This document shows positions 1 to 8,988 of a stretch of 64,000 bases of DNA, one piece after another. Numbering within the stretch: the stretch's first letter is position 1; each line of letters opens with the position of its first letter. A program made the position numbers and the translations under genes. The notes beneath the pieces were generated by a model that was not told the DNA's origin, searched no databases, and was given only the letters and a program-made list of their open reading frames with translations. Where the stretch lies: the NCBI RefSeq assembly GCF_000813145.1, contig NZ_BAZF01000008.1, positions 62,001 to 126,000 on the forward strand, in the 5' to 3' direction. Source of the stretch: Geobacter sp. OR-1. Its GTDB lineage: Bacteria; Desulfobacterota; Desulfuromonadia; Geobacterales; DSM-12255.

Positions 1-261
1 ATCATCGGGTTCGGCTTCCGGTTCGTTCTGAACGAATATCTCGGATGGCGGGAGTTCAAGGGCCTGGTGGAGCTGTTGCTCGCGGGAGAGGGATGCGAGC
101 TGGACCGGCGAACCGCTTGCTTTGGTCGCTACAAGGGTGGGTTGCATGCCTCTCTGCAGGAAGCTGCCGCCACGGTCATCCCGGTTCGTATCGGCCGCTG
201 CTGTCGAAGCTGCCAGGACAAGGGCCAAAAGAACAAGATGAATGATTCTGTGAACGCTCAT
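1..261 (-). CDS. Secreted protein of unknown function, partial (C-terminus beyond left edge)
   Basis: An open frame runs from an ATG at 261 leftward to the window edge, 87 codons without a stop. The first ~23 residues form a clear Sec signal peptide: a short charged start (MSVHR), a hydrophobic stretch (LVLLALVLAAS) and an Ala-rich cleavage region (TAAA). The visible mature part is Gln/Ser-rich and becomes Glu/Pro-rich at the edge, with no recognisable domain. A purine-rich ribosome binding site (GAGGAAGGGG, 280-271) lies about 9 bases upstream. It follows hflX in the same direction after a 222-base gap, so it may be expressed separately. Function cannot be given from this fragment. Confidence 0.6.
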   Translation of the reverse strand, partial: MSVHRIIHLVLLALVLAASTAAADTNRDDRGGSFLQRGMQPTLVATKASGSPVQLASLSREQQLHQALELPPSEIFVQNEPEAEPDD

Positions 262-483
262 CCCCGGTGCCCCCTTCCTCGGACGAAAAAATGATCGGCG
301 TGACATTCCCCTCGCAGGAGGGGTAAGTATATTTTATGCCGGTGCTGATGTCAATCCGAGAGATATCGACTTAGGGAGTGCAACTGCCGGAAACATGAAC
401 AAATCCGGGAGAATAGAAAGAAAACGCCTTCGGCTTGACCACCCCAAAAAGCTGACTCCGGGAAAATGGGGAAATCTATCCGG

Positions 484-2103
484 TCAGGCCCAGAAACGAC
501 GCTCCAGTTCGGCAAGAAGCGGGGCCAGGGTCCCCTGCTCCCGGGCCGAAATCGTGATTGCCCCCAACCGGCGGGCCTGCTGCTTCACCTTCATGAAGGT
601 AATCGGGTCTTTCTTCTTCAGGCCCGCAAGCAGGTCGCTCTTGTTGAAGACAACCAGACGTGGCTTGTCGCCCAGGCCAAGCTCTTCGAGGATCCGGTCG
701 ACCTGGTCGACCTGTTCGACAAAACGGTGACTGGCACAATCAACCAGATGCAGCAGAAGATCGGCATCCTGAAGTTCCTCAAGGGTCGCCTTGAATGCCC
801 CCATGAGCGATGCCGGCAGAGACCGGATAAAGCCGACCGTATCGGTAATGATCACCTCGCGTTCGCGGGGGAACCGGAGGCGGCGGGTAGAGGTGTCGAG
901 TGTGGCAAACAGCAGGTCTTCGGTAAAGACCTCGCTCTTGGTCATGGTGTTGAGGAGCGTGGATTTCCCTGCATTGGTATACCCGACGATGGAAACGATC
1001 GGGACCCCGGCCCGGACCCGTTTCTGCCGCCGCTGGTACCGCCCGGCAGAGAGATCGTCCAGGTTCTTTTCCAGCTTGGCGATTCGGTCCCTGATCCGGC
1101 GGCGGTCTATTTCCAGCTTGGTCTCGCCGGGCCCGCGCCCGCCGATCCCCCCCATAAGGCGGGACATCTGCACCCCTCTGCCGGTCAGCCTCGGGAGCAG
1201 ATACTTCAACTGGGCCAGCTCGACCTGGACCTTGCCGTCCAGACTCGTCGCCCGCCGGGCAAAGATATCGAGGATCAACTGGCTCCGGTCAATGACCTTC
1301 AGTTCGGTCATGGCGGAAATGGAACGCACCTGGGCCGGGGTCAGCTCCTGATCGAAGACCAGCATGGTCGCCCCGAGCTGGAGCGCCCGTATCACCACAT
1401 CCCTCATCTTCCCCTCGCCCATCAGATAGCGCGGGTTGAGCTGCCTGGGGCGCTGGATCGTGGTCTCCAGCACCTGGACCCCGGAAGTCCTTGCCAGCTC
1501 CTGCAGCTCATCCAGGGAATCTTCCGCCTCCTCGCGCGACGAGTGCGTCACCGAAATGAGTATCCCCCGCTCGCCCCCACGGATTTCTGCTGCCGGAGGC
1601 GCAGCCTTGGCGAGTTCGGCATCCCGCTCGGCGATAAACAGGTCGAATCCCGGCTGAATGGCCGTAACCCGGCATGGCGGGTCGATATGATAGGGGGGGG
1701 AGCCGGCAGAGGTTGCCGCTACGAGCCAGGCGCGCTGGATCATGGGAGGATCGGCAGCCATGAGGACCGCGACCATGTCGAGACGCAGCATGGCAAGGTC
1801 GGTCAAATCGTCATCGGTGAGCGGTTCGTTCTTCAGGTGGGTATGGATCAGCCGGAGGCCGCGCAGCATCCGCTTGCCGAGCGGGTAATCGTCGAGCTGG
1901 GGGATCATCAGTCCCCGTTCGTTGCCGACGATGACATAGGCCGGTTCGCCGACGCGATTGAACAAAACCCCGATCTGGCGGCGGATATCCTGCGACAGTT
2001 CGATGAGATGGCGGGCCAGGTCAAGGGTCACGGTTTCGGCGGGGGAAACGCGCCTGCGGTAAAGCCGCTCCAATGCCTTGAGCTGACTGGGTTTCAAACC
2101 CAA
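484..2103 (-). CDS. hflX: GTPase HflX
   Basis: HflX is a ribosome-associated GTPase that splits stalled or stressed 70S ribosomes in the cytoplasm. The protein has the usual N-terminal HflX domain and glycine-rich linker (GGIGGRGPGETKLE), then a GTP-binding domain with G1 GYTNAGKST, G3 DTVGF and G4 NKSD. At 539 residues it is longer than the E. coli protein because of an N-terminal extension seen in other delta-proteobacterial HflX. The start is unresolved: the TTG at 2103 has no nearby Shine-Dalgarno, while a GAGGA at 2139-2135 sits 7 bases before an in-frame ATA at 2127, which would add eight residues. It lies downstream of fabI on the same strand with a short gap. Confidence 0.95.
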   Translation of the reverse strand: MGLKPSQLKALERLYRRRVSPAETVTLDLARHLIELSQDIRRQIGVLFNRVGEPAYVIVGNERGLMIPQLDDYPLGKRMLRGLRLIHTHLKNEPLTDDDLTDLAMLRLDMVAVLMAADPPMIQRAWLVAATSAGSPPYHIDPPCRVTAIQPGFDLFIAERDAELAKAAPPAAEIRGGERGILISVTHSSREEAEDSLDELQELARTSGVQVLETTIQRPRQLNPRYLMGEGKMRDVVIRALQLGATMLVFDQELTPAQVRSISAMTELKVIDRSQLILDIFARRATSLDGKVQVELAQLKYLLPRLTGRGVQMSRLMGGIGGRGPGETKLEIDRRRIRDRIAKLEKNLDDLSAGRYQRRQKRVRAGVPIVSIVGYTNAGKSTLLNTMTKSEVFTEDLLFATLDTSTRRLRFPREREVIITDTVGFIRSLPASLMGAFKATLEELQDADLLLHLVDCASHRFVEQVDQVDRILEELGLGDKPRLVVFNKSDLLAGLKKKDPITFMKVKQQARRLGAITISAREQGTLAPLLAELERRFWA

Positions 2104-2168
2104 AAGATTGCCGTGTAGTTGCTTTATCTGGAAATCCTCGCAGTGCCGGGGGAAGTCGTCAATTTGCC

Positions 2169-2939
2169 CTACAGACCGATGATATTATAACCGCTATCCA
2201 CAAAATGCACCTCGCCGGTAACACCCCGCGCGAGATTACTGCAGAGATAGAGGGCCGAATCAGCCACCTCTTCCTGGGTGATATTGCGCCGGAGCGGCGC
2301 CTTCTCGGCCACTACCCCGGCGATCTGGTTGAATCCGCCGACCCCTGCCGCGGCAAGAGTCTTGAGCGGGCCGGCAGAGATGGCGTTCACGCGCACTCCG
2401 GTGCCACCCAGCGACTCGGCGAGATAACGGACGCTCATCTCCAGAGCGGCCTTGGCAACACCCATTACGTTATAGTTCGGGAACACCTTCTGCCCGCCAT
2501 AGTAGGATAGGGTAAGAATTACCCCTTCCCGGCCTTCCATAAGCGGAGTTGCTTCCTTTGCCAAGGCGATCAGGGAATAGGCGCTCACATCCATTGCCAG
2601 GGCAAACCCTTCCCTGGTGGTGTTGAGAAACGACCCCTTGAGCTCGTCCTTGTTGGCAAAGGCAATGGAGTGAACCAGGATGTCAAGCCCGCCCCAACGT
2701 TCTTTAACATCCCGAAAAACCGAGGCGATCTCTTCATCACTGCGGACATCGCATTGCAGGACCATTTCGGCGCCGATACTCTCGGCAAGGGGTATTACCC
2801 GCTTGGCAAGGGTATCCCCGTTATAGGCAAAGGCGAGGGAAGCCCCTTCCCTTCTGAACGCTTCCGCTATGGCCCAGGCAATACTTTTATCGTTGGCAAC
2901 TCCGAAAATAAGTGCCTTTTTTCCTTCAAGAAGCCCCAT
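2169..2939 (-). CDS. fabI: Enoyl-[acyl-carrier-protein] reductase (NADH), FabI
   Basis: FabI catalyses the last step of each fatty-acid elongation cycle, reducing trans-2-enoyl-ACP with NADH in the cytoplasm. The 256-residue protein has the short-chain dehydrogenase fold with N-terminal glycine motif (IFGVANDKSIAW) and the FabI-type catalytic set Tyr146, Tyr156 and Lys163, at the same positions as in E. coli FabI (SYYGG and YNVMGVAK). The ATG at 2939 is chosen because it follows a strong GGAGGAG and matches the family N-terminus; an upstream in-frame start would add 13 unlikely residues. The promoter must lie in the ~110 bases shared with the divergent HD-GYP gene. A second possible enoyl reductase-like protein is encoded at 9655-10959. 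Confidence 0.96.
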   Translation of the reverse strand: MGLLEGKKALIFGVANDKSIAWAIAEAFRREGASLAFAYNGDTLAKRVIPLAESIGAEMVLQCDVRSDEEIASVFRDVKERWGGLDILVHSIAFANKDELKGSFLNTTREGFALAMDVSAYSLIALAKEATPLMEGREGVILTLSYYGGQKVFPNYNVMGVAKAALEMSVRYLAESLGGTGVRVNAISAGPLKTLAAAGVGGFNQIAGVVAEKAPLRRNITQEEVADSALYLCSNLARGVTGEVHFVDSGYNIIGL

Positions 2940-3049
2940 CCGGCACTCCTCCTCAATTAGATACGTGATTGGCGGCAATAGTAATAAAATTTATTGGCAA
3001 TGGCAAGCGTAATGCCGGTTTTTATGCTTTACTAAATAAAGAGGCGTTC

Positions 3050-4666
3050 ATGACTTACGACATCCACAAGGTATTCGAGATATCAGAGCAGATCACGCGG
3101 CTGGGGAGCGTGGACGAGGTCGTTGAAGGGCTGTCCCGTCTGCTCAAGAGAACGGTGAAAAGCCGCTGGGCGGCAGTATACCTTATCGACAAGGAACAGC
3201 GGAATTTCCTGCCGGCACGGATAAGCGGCATCCCGCGCAACCAGACCCATCTCTTCCAGAATCTGGCACTGAACCCGGGTGAGATCCCGTTCCTGAAAAA
3301 GATGCTCGACAAAAAGCAGCACCTTATCATTACCGGCAGCAAAAGACTGGCCTTTCTCACCCCGGAACTGGGCAAACAGTTGCAACACCTTACCCTGATG
3401 GTTCTGCCGATGGTGGTCCGGAATCAGGTAATCGGGGCAGTCGTGGTTTCCCGCTCCACCGCTTACCCGCCGTTCAGCGAAAAAGAGATCGCGGTGGTGC
3501 GCGAGACCGTCGCCCATTCAGCGCTCGCCATAAGCCACATCCGCCTGTTCGACGAGTCCCTGGACATGGCGGTCGAGATGGGGCGCCGGATCGATATCAT
3601 CCTGACCCTGGACGAGATAAACAAGGCAATCTCCTCGTCCCTCTCGCCGACCACCATCATTGAAACCGCCATGGAACATATCGAACGGATCATACAATGC
3701 GAATTTGTCGCAGTGCTTTCCGAAGAAAAGGGGGAACTGACTGTCCTTGCCGCCAGGGGGAAGGATATAACTGTGCCGCCATTGATCGTTCCCGGGAAGG
3801 CAATCAGCGGCAGCTCCCTGGCCCAGGAGGTTCTCGGCACCTGGAAGAGCTCATATGTCCCGACACTTTCCGCAATCCCCAACCCCGGTCCGGTCGACGA
3901 GGCCCTGGCGCTGGCAGGGATCCAGTCGGCAATGGCTATCCCGCTGATAAGCAAAGAGGCGATCCGCGGCGTGCTGCTTCTGGGAGACACCACTGCCGGC
4001 CAGTTCGGGAAAGAGGATGCCTTCACCATCGAGAAGATTGCCGGCCAAATGGCCGTAGCGCTGGAAAATGCCCGGCACTTCCAGGAGATGCGCTCCCTTT
4101 TCATCAGCACCGTCTCCAGCCTGGCCAATGCCATCGACGCCAAGTCTCCCTGGACCAAGGGGCACTCCGAAAGGGTCATGGAGATATCCGCCACCATTGC
4201 CCGGGAACTGGGGCTCCCCGATGAACATGTGGAGCGGGTCAGGCTGTGCGGTCTTCTGCACGACATCGGCAAGATCGGGATCATTGAGGCGCTCCTGGAA
4301 AAACCGGCGCTCCTCTCCGAAGACGAGTTCCCGCCGATGAAACTGCACCCCGAGAAGGGGGTCGCGATCCTCTCCCCCATCGAGCAGCTGCATGACGTCC
4401 TTCCTGGGATTCTGAATCACCATGAGCGGATCGACGGCACCGGCTATCCCCGCGGGATAAAGGGGGACGGCATTCCGCTGGACGCCAGAATCGTTGCCGT
4501 CGCGGACTCTTTCGACGCCATGGTCTCCGAGCGCCCCTACAAGGCGGCCTTGACGCCATATCAGGCAATCCGTGAACTGGAGCAGGAAGCCGGGACCCAT
4601 TACGATGCCAGGGTTGTCGCCTGCTTCTGCGACCATCTCAGGAGAAAACTCGGACCGGAGCATTAA
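3050..4666 (+). CDS. Tandem GAF sensor with HD-GYP cyclic-di-GMP phosphodiesterase domain
   Basis: This 538-residue cytoplasmic protein probably hydrolyses cyclic-di-GMP in response to a small ligand or redox signal. Two GAF domains occupy roughly residues 10-165 and 190-340. The C-terminal third is an HD-GYP domain with the metal-binding HD in LLHDIGKIG (about residue 404), HPEKG, HHE and the signature DGTGYP. No membrane segment is present. The ATG at 3050 follows an AGAGG; upstream in-frame codons lack such a site. It is divergent from fabI and followed after 111 bases by the dusB operon. All catalytic residues that can be checked by eye are present, so it is probably active. Confidence 0.92.
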   Translation: MTYDIHKVFEISEQITRLGSVDEVVEGLSRLLKRTVKSRWAAVYLIDKEQRNFLPARISGIPRNQTHLFQNLALNPGEIPFLKKMLDKKQHLIITGSKRLAFLTPELGKQLQHLTLMVLPMVVRNQVIGAVVVSRSTAYPPFSEKEIAVVRETVAHSALAISHIRLFDESLDMAVEMGRRIDIILTLDEINKAISSSLSPTTIIETAMEHIERIIQCEFVAVLSEEKGELTVLAARGKDITVPPLIVPGKAISGSSLAQEVLGTWKSSYVPTLSAIPNPGPVDEALALAGIQSAMAIPLISKEAIRGVLLLGDTTAGQFGKEDAFTIEKIAGQMAVALENARHFQEMRSLFISTVSSLANAIDAKSPWTKGHSERVMEISATIARELGLPDEHVERVRLCGLLHDIGKIGIIEALLEKPALLSEDEFPPMKLHPEKGVAILSPIEQLHDVLPGILNHHERIDGTGYPRGIKGDGIPLDARIVAVADSFDAMVSERPYKAALTPYQAIRELEQEAGTHYDARVVACFCDHLRRKLGPEH

Positions 4667-4777
4667 TCCGTCCCGCCCCTTCATTCCCCCTGCGACAGCC
4701 AAACTTATCACACTTATTTCCTTGCCTTTTTTCTCCCCCATGCTATTATGCCCAAAAAATAGGCAACTTATTCGACC

Positions 4778-5761
4778 ATGATAAAATCGCTTGTTATCGG
4801 CTCGCTCAACCTGGCCAACAACCTCATCCTCGCCCCGATGGCAGGAATCACCAACGAACCGGTACGTCTTCTTGCCCGTGAATACGGGGCGTCGCTCTGC
4901 TTCACCGAAATGGTGAGCGTGAACGGCATTGCGCATGACGGCAGGAAAACCCTTAGCCTGATGGCCAGTTCGGAATCGGACCGGCCGCTGGGGGTCCAGC
5001 TGTTCGGCGACAACCCCGGACTTCTGGCCGAAGGAGCCCGCATAGCCTCGGAATACGGTAATCTCATCGATATCAACATGGGATGCCCGGTCAGGAAGGT
5101 CGTCAACAGCGGCTCGGGGAGCGCCCTCCTGCGCGAACCGGCAAAGGTGAAAGAGATCATCCGTGCGGTGAGAGCCGCAACCGGTCTCCCCCTGACCGTA
5201 AAGATCAGGTCGGGATGGCAGGCCGAAGACCGCAATTTCCCGGAAATCGCCCGGATTGCCGCCGGCGAAGGGTGCGATGCCATCACCCTGCACCCCCGGA
5301 GCCGTTCCCAGATGTTCGACGGCAAGGCCGAATGGGAACAGATTGCCGAACTGAAGCAGCTGGCCGGAATCCCGGTCATCGGCAGCGGCGACCTGTTCAG
5401 CGCGCGGGATGTCGCTGCGATGCTCGAACGCACCGGGTGCGACGGGGTGATGATCGCCCGCGGGGCGCTCGGCAATCCCTGGATATTCAGGGAAGTCCTG
5501 CAGCTCCTGGCCGGTACCGAGCCGGACTGCCCGGCCAGGGAAGAGCGGCTGGCAGTGGCGTTAAGGCACATCGAAGGCTTCGTCTCTGCCGCAGGCGAGC
5601 ATATTGCCGTGCGAGAGATGCGCAAACATTTATGCTGGTATGTCAAAGGGTTAGCCGGAGCTTCGCGATTCAGGGATTTAGTCAACCGCATCGATGGCAA
5701 GGATGAGATCATCAAGGCGGTCACAGACTTTTTCCGGCAACAGGGGGATTGGGTCTCTTGA
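4778..5761 (+). CDS. dusB: tRNA-dihydrouridine synthase B (NifR3 family)
   Basis: A flavin enzyme that reduces specific uridines in the tRNA D-loop to dihydrouridine. The 327-residue TIM-barrel shows the N-terminal LAPMAGITNEPVR segment, the catalytic Cys103 in NMGCPVRKV, and the flavin-binding HPRSRSQMF and GALGNPW motifs. Length is normal for DusB. The last bases overlap the start of the histidine kinase gene, so the two are translationally coupled. The order dusB(nifR3)-ntrB-ntrC is the one known from alpha-proteobacterial nitrogen-regulation operons. Confidence 0.95.
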   Translation: MIKSLVIGSLNLANNLILAPMAGITNEPVRLLAREYGASLCFTEMVSVNGIAHDGRKTLSLMASSESDRPLGVQLFGDNPGLLAEGARIASEYGNLIDINMGCPVRKVVNSGSGSALLREPAKVKEIIRAVRAATGLPLTVKIRSGWQAEDRNFPEIARIAAGEGCDAITLHPRSRSQMFDGKAEWEQIAELKQLAGIPVIGSGDLFSARDVAAMLERTGCDGVMIARGALGNPWIFREVLQLLAGTEPDCPAREERLAVALRHIEGFVSAAGEHIAVREMRKHLCWYVKGLAGASRFRDLVNRIDGKDEIIKAVTDFFRQQGDWVS

Positions 5762-6843
5762 GCGGTCAGATTCAGGAGTTTTACGCCAACGTAATCGACA
5801 GCGTCGGTGACGGGGTCGTCGTACTCGATTCCAAGGGGTGCATAACCTTCCTCAACCCGGCCGCAGAGGAGTTGACCGGGGTCTCGCGCAAACTTGCCCA
5901 GGGGATGGCCTTTGCCACGGTCTTCAAGGGCGAAGAGCTGCTGCTGGAGATAGTCGCCAAGACTGCCGAAACCGGGATGTCCATATCCGACCACGAGAAT
6001 ATCGTCCTGTACCGCGCCGGCCACCCGACCCCGGTAAGCGCCACCACCTCCCCGCTCATGCTGGCAAATGGCGAGCGGATCGGCACCATCCTGTTGATGC
6101 GCGATCTCACCAGCATCCGCGAGCTGGAGGAGGCGGTCAGGACCGCGGACCGGCTCGCGGCGCTCGGGACACTGGCCGCCGGGCTGGCCCACGAGATCAA
6201 GAATCCCCTGGGGGGGATCAAGGGCGCGGCCCAGCTATTGGAAAAGGAACTCCCCCAGGACAGTGAACTGCTCGATTACACCAGGATCATGATCAAGGAG
6301 ACCCAGCGGGTCAACCGGATCGTCGAGGAGCTGCTGGCGCTGACCACGCCGAAAAAGCTCAAACTCTCCAAGGTCAACCTGCATCAGATCCTGGGAGACA
6401 TCCTCACCCTGCAGAAAAACGGTCTGGGCGGCCGGGAGGTTTCGTTCCAACAAAAGTTCGATCCGAGCATCCCGGCCATCCTGGCTGACGAAGAGCAGCT
6501 GACGCAGCTATTTCTGAACCTGATCAAGAATGCCGTCGAAGCAGTGGGCGAAAACGGTCAGATCAGGATATCCAGCCGCATCCTGTCCGACTATACCCTG
6601 ACGAAAAAGGGGGAGAGCCGGCAGCGGATGGTTGCGGTAGAGGTCTCGGATGACGGCCCGGGGATGTCGCGAGAGCAGCTGGATCAGCTGTTCACGCCGT
6701 TCTTCACCACCAAATCGCGGGGAACCGGCCTGGGGCTGGCCATCTGCCACAAGATTGTCACCGAGCACCGCGGCCTGATCAAGGTTGTTTCCGAACAGGG
6801 GAAGGGTACGGCCTTCACCATAATGATCCCCCTGATACAATGA
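5758..6843 (+). CDS. NtrB/GlnL-type PAS sensor histidine kinase
   Basis: A soluble two-component kinase of 361 residues: one PAS domain (about residues 5-115), a dimerisation/phosphoacceptor helix with His145 in LAHEIKNPLGG, and a HATPase domain with N-box NLIKNAVEA, G1 DDGPGMS and G2 TGLGLAI. There are no membrane segments, as expected of NtrB. The TTG at 5758 is preferred because AGGGGGA (5742-5748) lies 9 bases before it; the TTG at 5749 abuts that site. It overlaps the dusB stop by four bases and is followed 47 bases later by its likely partner, an NtrC-type regulator. The signal may be PII-linked nitrogen status, but no glnB or glnA is present here to confirm it. Confidence 0.9.
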   Translation: MSGQIQEFYANVIDSVGDGVVVLDSKGCITFLNPAAEELTGVSRKLAQGMAFATVFKGEELLLEIVAKTAETGMSISDHENIVLYRAGHPTPVSATTSPLMLANGERIGTILLMRDLTSIRELEEAVRTADRLAALGTLAAGLAHEIKNPLGGIKGAAQLLEKELPQDSELLDYTRIMIKETQRVNRIVEELLALTTPKKLKLSKVNLHQILGDILTLQKNGLGGREVSFQQKFDPSIPAILADEEQLTQLFLNLIKNAVEAVGENGQIRISSRILSDYTLTKKGESRQRMVAVEVSDDGPGMSREQLDQLFTPFFTTKSRGTGLGLAICHKIVTEHRGLIKVVSEQGKGTAFTIMIPLIQ

Positions 6844-6890
6844 ATCGCGCCTTTTTACCGTTCCGAAAAATACAGATATCGAGGTCAATT

Positions 6891-8339
6891 ATGCCACTGA
6901 GCAGAATTCTGGTAGCAGATGATGAAGAAAGCATGCGCTGGGTACTTTCCAAGGCGCTGAAAAAGAAGGGGTTTACCGTTGACCTGGCAGCCGACGGCGA
7001 ACAGGCGCTCGGAATGATCCAGGCAGGGAACTACGATCTGGCGATCCTCGACATCAAGATGCCGGGGATATCAGGCCTGGATCTGCTCGATCGGTTGCGC
7101 GACCTCAAGAGCGATCTCCTGGTTGTCATCATGACTGCCGAAGCGAGCATGAAAAACGCCGTGGAGGCTATGAAACGCGGCGCCTACGACTATCTCACCA
7201 AGCCGTTCGACCTGGATGTGATCGACGCCATTGTCGAGAAGGTCAACCGGGCCAGGGAGATGACCTCCCAGGTCTCCATCCTGAAAGAGGAGCTGAAAGA
7301 CCGCTATCAGCTGGAAAAGACCATCATCGGCAACTCACCGGCCATGCGGGAGATCTACAAGACCATCGGCAAGGTGGCCCCCAGCGACATCACCGTCATG
7401 ATCCAGGGAGAGTCCGGAACCGGCAAGGAGTTGATCGCCCGGGCGATCCATTTCAACTCCCGGCGGCTCGGGAAACCGTTCATAGCACTAAACTGCGCGG
7501 CAATACCGAAGGAACTCCTGGAATCCGAACTGTTCGGCTTTGAGAAAGGGGCCTTTACCGGGGCAGTGGAGCGCAAGCTGGGCAAATTCGAACAGGCAAA
7601 CGGCGGCACCATCTTCCTTGACGAGATCGGCGACATGCCGGGTGACCTCCAGGCCAAGATCCTGAGGGTGCTGCAGGAAAAGGAGATCACCCGCACCGGC
7701 GGCAGCCAGAGCATCGCGGTCGATGTCCGGATTATTGCCGCGACCAACCAGGACCTGGAAGAAATGGTCCGAAAGCGCACCTTCCGCGAAGACCTCTTTT
7801 ACCGCCTGAACGTCGTGCCGATTCATCTCGTGCCGCTGCGGGAGCGTAGAGAAGATATCAAGCCGCTGGCCGAGTACTTTCTGGCCAAGGCGTGCACCGA
7901 ACTGGAGATCCCCCCCCGGCAGTGCGATCCGTCGGCAATGTCGCTTCTGGTTTCGCATCCATGGCCGGGCAATGTGCGGGAGCTGGAAAACAGCATCAAG
8001 CGGGCAGTGATCCTCTCTTCCGACCAGCTGCTCACCAGCGACGATTTCCCCGGGCTCCGCAACCAGGCGAAAGCGAGCGATATCCCGGACAACGGCGAAG
8101 GGCTTTCCCTCGAAGGGATCGTCGAGATGAAACTCAGGCTCTCCTTTGCCAACATGGACAAGATGCAGAGCGGCGATGTCTATACCATGGTCATCGAGCA
8201 GGTGGAGCGCCCCCTGATCCGGTTCGTTCTCGAAAAGACCCGCGGCAACCAGGTCCGGGCTGCCGACATCCTCGGCATCAACCGCAATACCCTCAGGAAA
8301 AAGATCCAGGAGCTCGGCATCGACCTGAGAAGAGACTGA
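6891..8339 (+). CDS. NtrC-family sigma-54-dependent response regulator
   Basis: A 482-residue transcriptional activator with a receiver domain (phosphoacceptor Asp54 in LDIKMPG), a central AAA+ sigma-54 interaction domain (Walker A GESGTGKE, loop GAFTGA, Walker B FLDEIGDM) and a Fis-type C-terminal helix-turn-helix (AADILGINRNTLRKKI). It should activate RNA polymerase-sigma54 promoters on phosphorylation by the kinase encoded just upstream. The ATG at 6891 follows GAGGTC and starts the receiver cleanly; an earlier in-frame start would add 17 residues without homology. The pair resembles NtrB-NtrC by architecture and by its position behind dusB, but similar atypical kinase/regulator pairs are numerous in Geobacter-type genomes. 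Confidence 0.93.
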   Translation: MPLSRILVADDEESMRWVLSKALKKKGFTVDLAADGEQALGMIQAGNYDLAILDIKMPGISGLDLLDRLRDLKSDLLVVIMTAEASMKNAVEAMKRGAYDYLTKPFDLDVIDAIVEKVNRAREMTSQVSILKEELKDRYQLEKTIIGNSPAMREIYKTIGKVAPSDITVMIQGESGTGKELIARAIHFNSRRLGKPFIALNCAAIPKELLESELFGFEKGAFTGAVERKLGKFEQANGGTIFLDEIGDMPGDLQAKILRVLQEKEITRTGGSQSIAVDVRIIAATNQDLEEMVRKRTFREDLFYRLNVVPIHLVPLRERREDIKPLAEYFLAKACTELEIPPRQCDPSAMSLLVSHPWPGNVRELENSIKRAVILSSDQLLTSDDFPGLRNQAKASDIPDNGEGLSLEGIVEMKLRLSFANMDKMQSGDVYTMVIEQVERPLIRFVLEKTRGNQVRAADILGINRNTLRKKIQELGIDLRRD

Positions 8340-8392
8340 CAGCAGCCGTATCCGTCAAAGACGTTTACCAATCCGATTCATGGAGGTATGAC

Positions 8393-8956
8393 ATGGGAAT
8401 CAATGACAAGTTCTTTCTCGACCGCAGCAATGCCGTTCTGGTGGTAATCGATGTCCAGGAAAAACTCTGCCGGGCCATGGACGACAAGGTGCTCGACCGG
8501 CTTACCGGCAACATCTCCATCCTGCAGGAGGCGGCAAAAGAGCTGGCCATACCGATTGTTGCCACCGAACAATACGTCAAGGGACTGGGGGAAACCCTCT
8601 CTCCCCTGAAAGAGCGTCTCTGCGCCCCTGCCATCGAGAAGATGACCTTTGGCTGCTGCGGTGAAGCAGGGTTCCCGGACCGGTTGCAGTCACTGGGGAA
8701 AAAGCAGGTCATCGTCACCGGCATGGAAACCCATGTCTGCGTGTTGCAGACCGTGCTGGAGCTGCTCGATGCCGGTTACACCGTGCACCTGGTCAAGGAT
8801 GCAGTGATGAGCCGGCGCAAGGAAAACTGGCAGGTAGGGGTGGAAACGGCGCGCGATGCCGGAGCAGTGATCACATCCACCGAAGCGGCACTGTTCCAGC
8901 TCCTGAAGGTGGCCGGAACCGACGAGTTTAAAAAACTCTCAAAGCTGGTAAGATAA
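8393..8956 (+). CDS. Isochorismatase-family cysteine hydrolase
   Basis: A 187-residue alpha/beta hydrolase of the isochorismatase-like superfamily. The expected catalytic Asp is in LVVIDVQEKL, a Lys in IEKMTFGCC, and the nucleophilic Cys in METHVCVLQT. Members of this short, stand-alone subgroup act on amide or imide bonds in small molecules; substrate cannot be predicted. Translation starts at the ATG at 8393 behind TGGAGGTATGAC. It sits 53 bases after the NtrC-type gene and 32 bases before rubrerythrin on the same strand and may be co-transcribed with either. No siderophore genes are nearby, so a role in isochorismate metabolism is unlikely. Confidence 0.85.
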   Translation: MGINDKFFLDRSNAVLVVIDVQEKLCRAMDDKVLDRLTGNISILQEAAKELAIPIVATEQYVKGLGETLSPLKERLCAPAIEKMTFGCCGEAGFPDRLQSLGKKQVIVTGMETHVCVLQTVLELLDAGYTVHLVKDAVMSRRKENWQVGVETARDAGAVITSTEAALFQLLKVAGTDEFKKLSKLVR

Positions 8957-8988
8957 AGCCAAATCCAACTGCTGACGGAGGAGACGAC

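Noticed and set aside
466-2118. 550-codon open frame on the plus strand antisense to hflX
   Set aside because: It mirrors a well-conserved GTPase gene in a high-GC sequence; its translation is Gln/Arg/Pro-rich with no domain, and it has no ribosome binding site.
3851-6192. Long minus-strand open frames (480 and 474 codons) opposite the HD-GYP, dusB and ntrB genes
   Set aside because: They run through convincing coding sequences with intact catalytic motifs on the plus strand and lack starts with ribosome binding sites.
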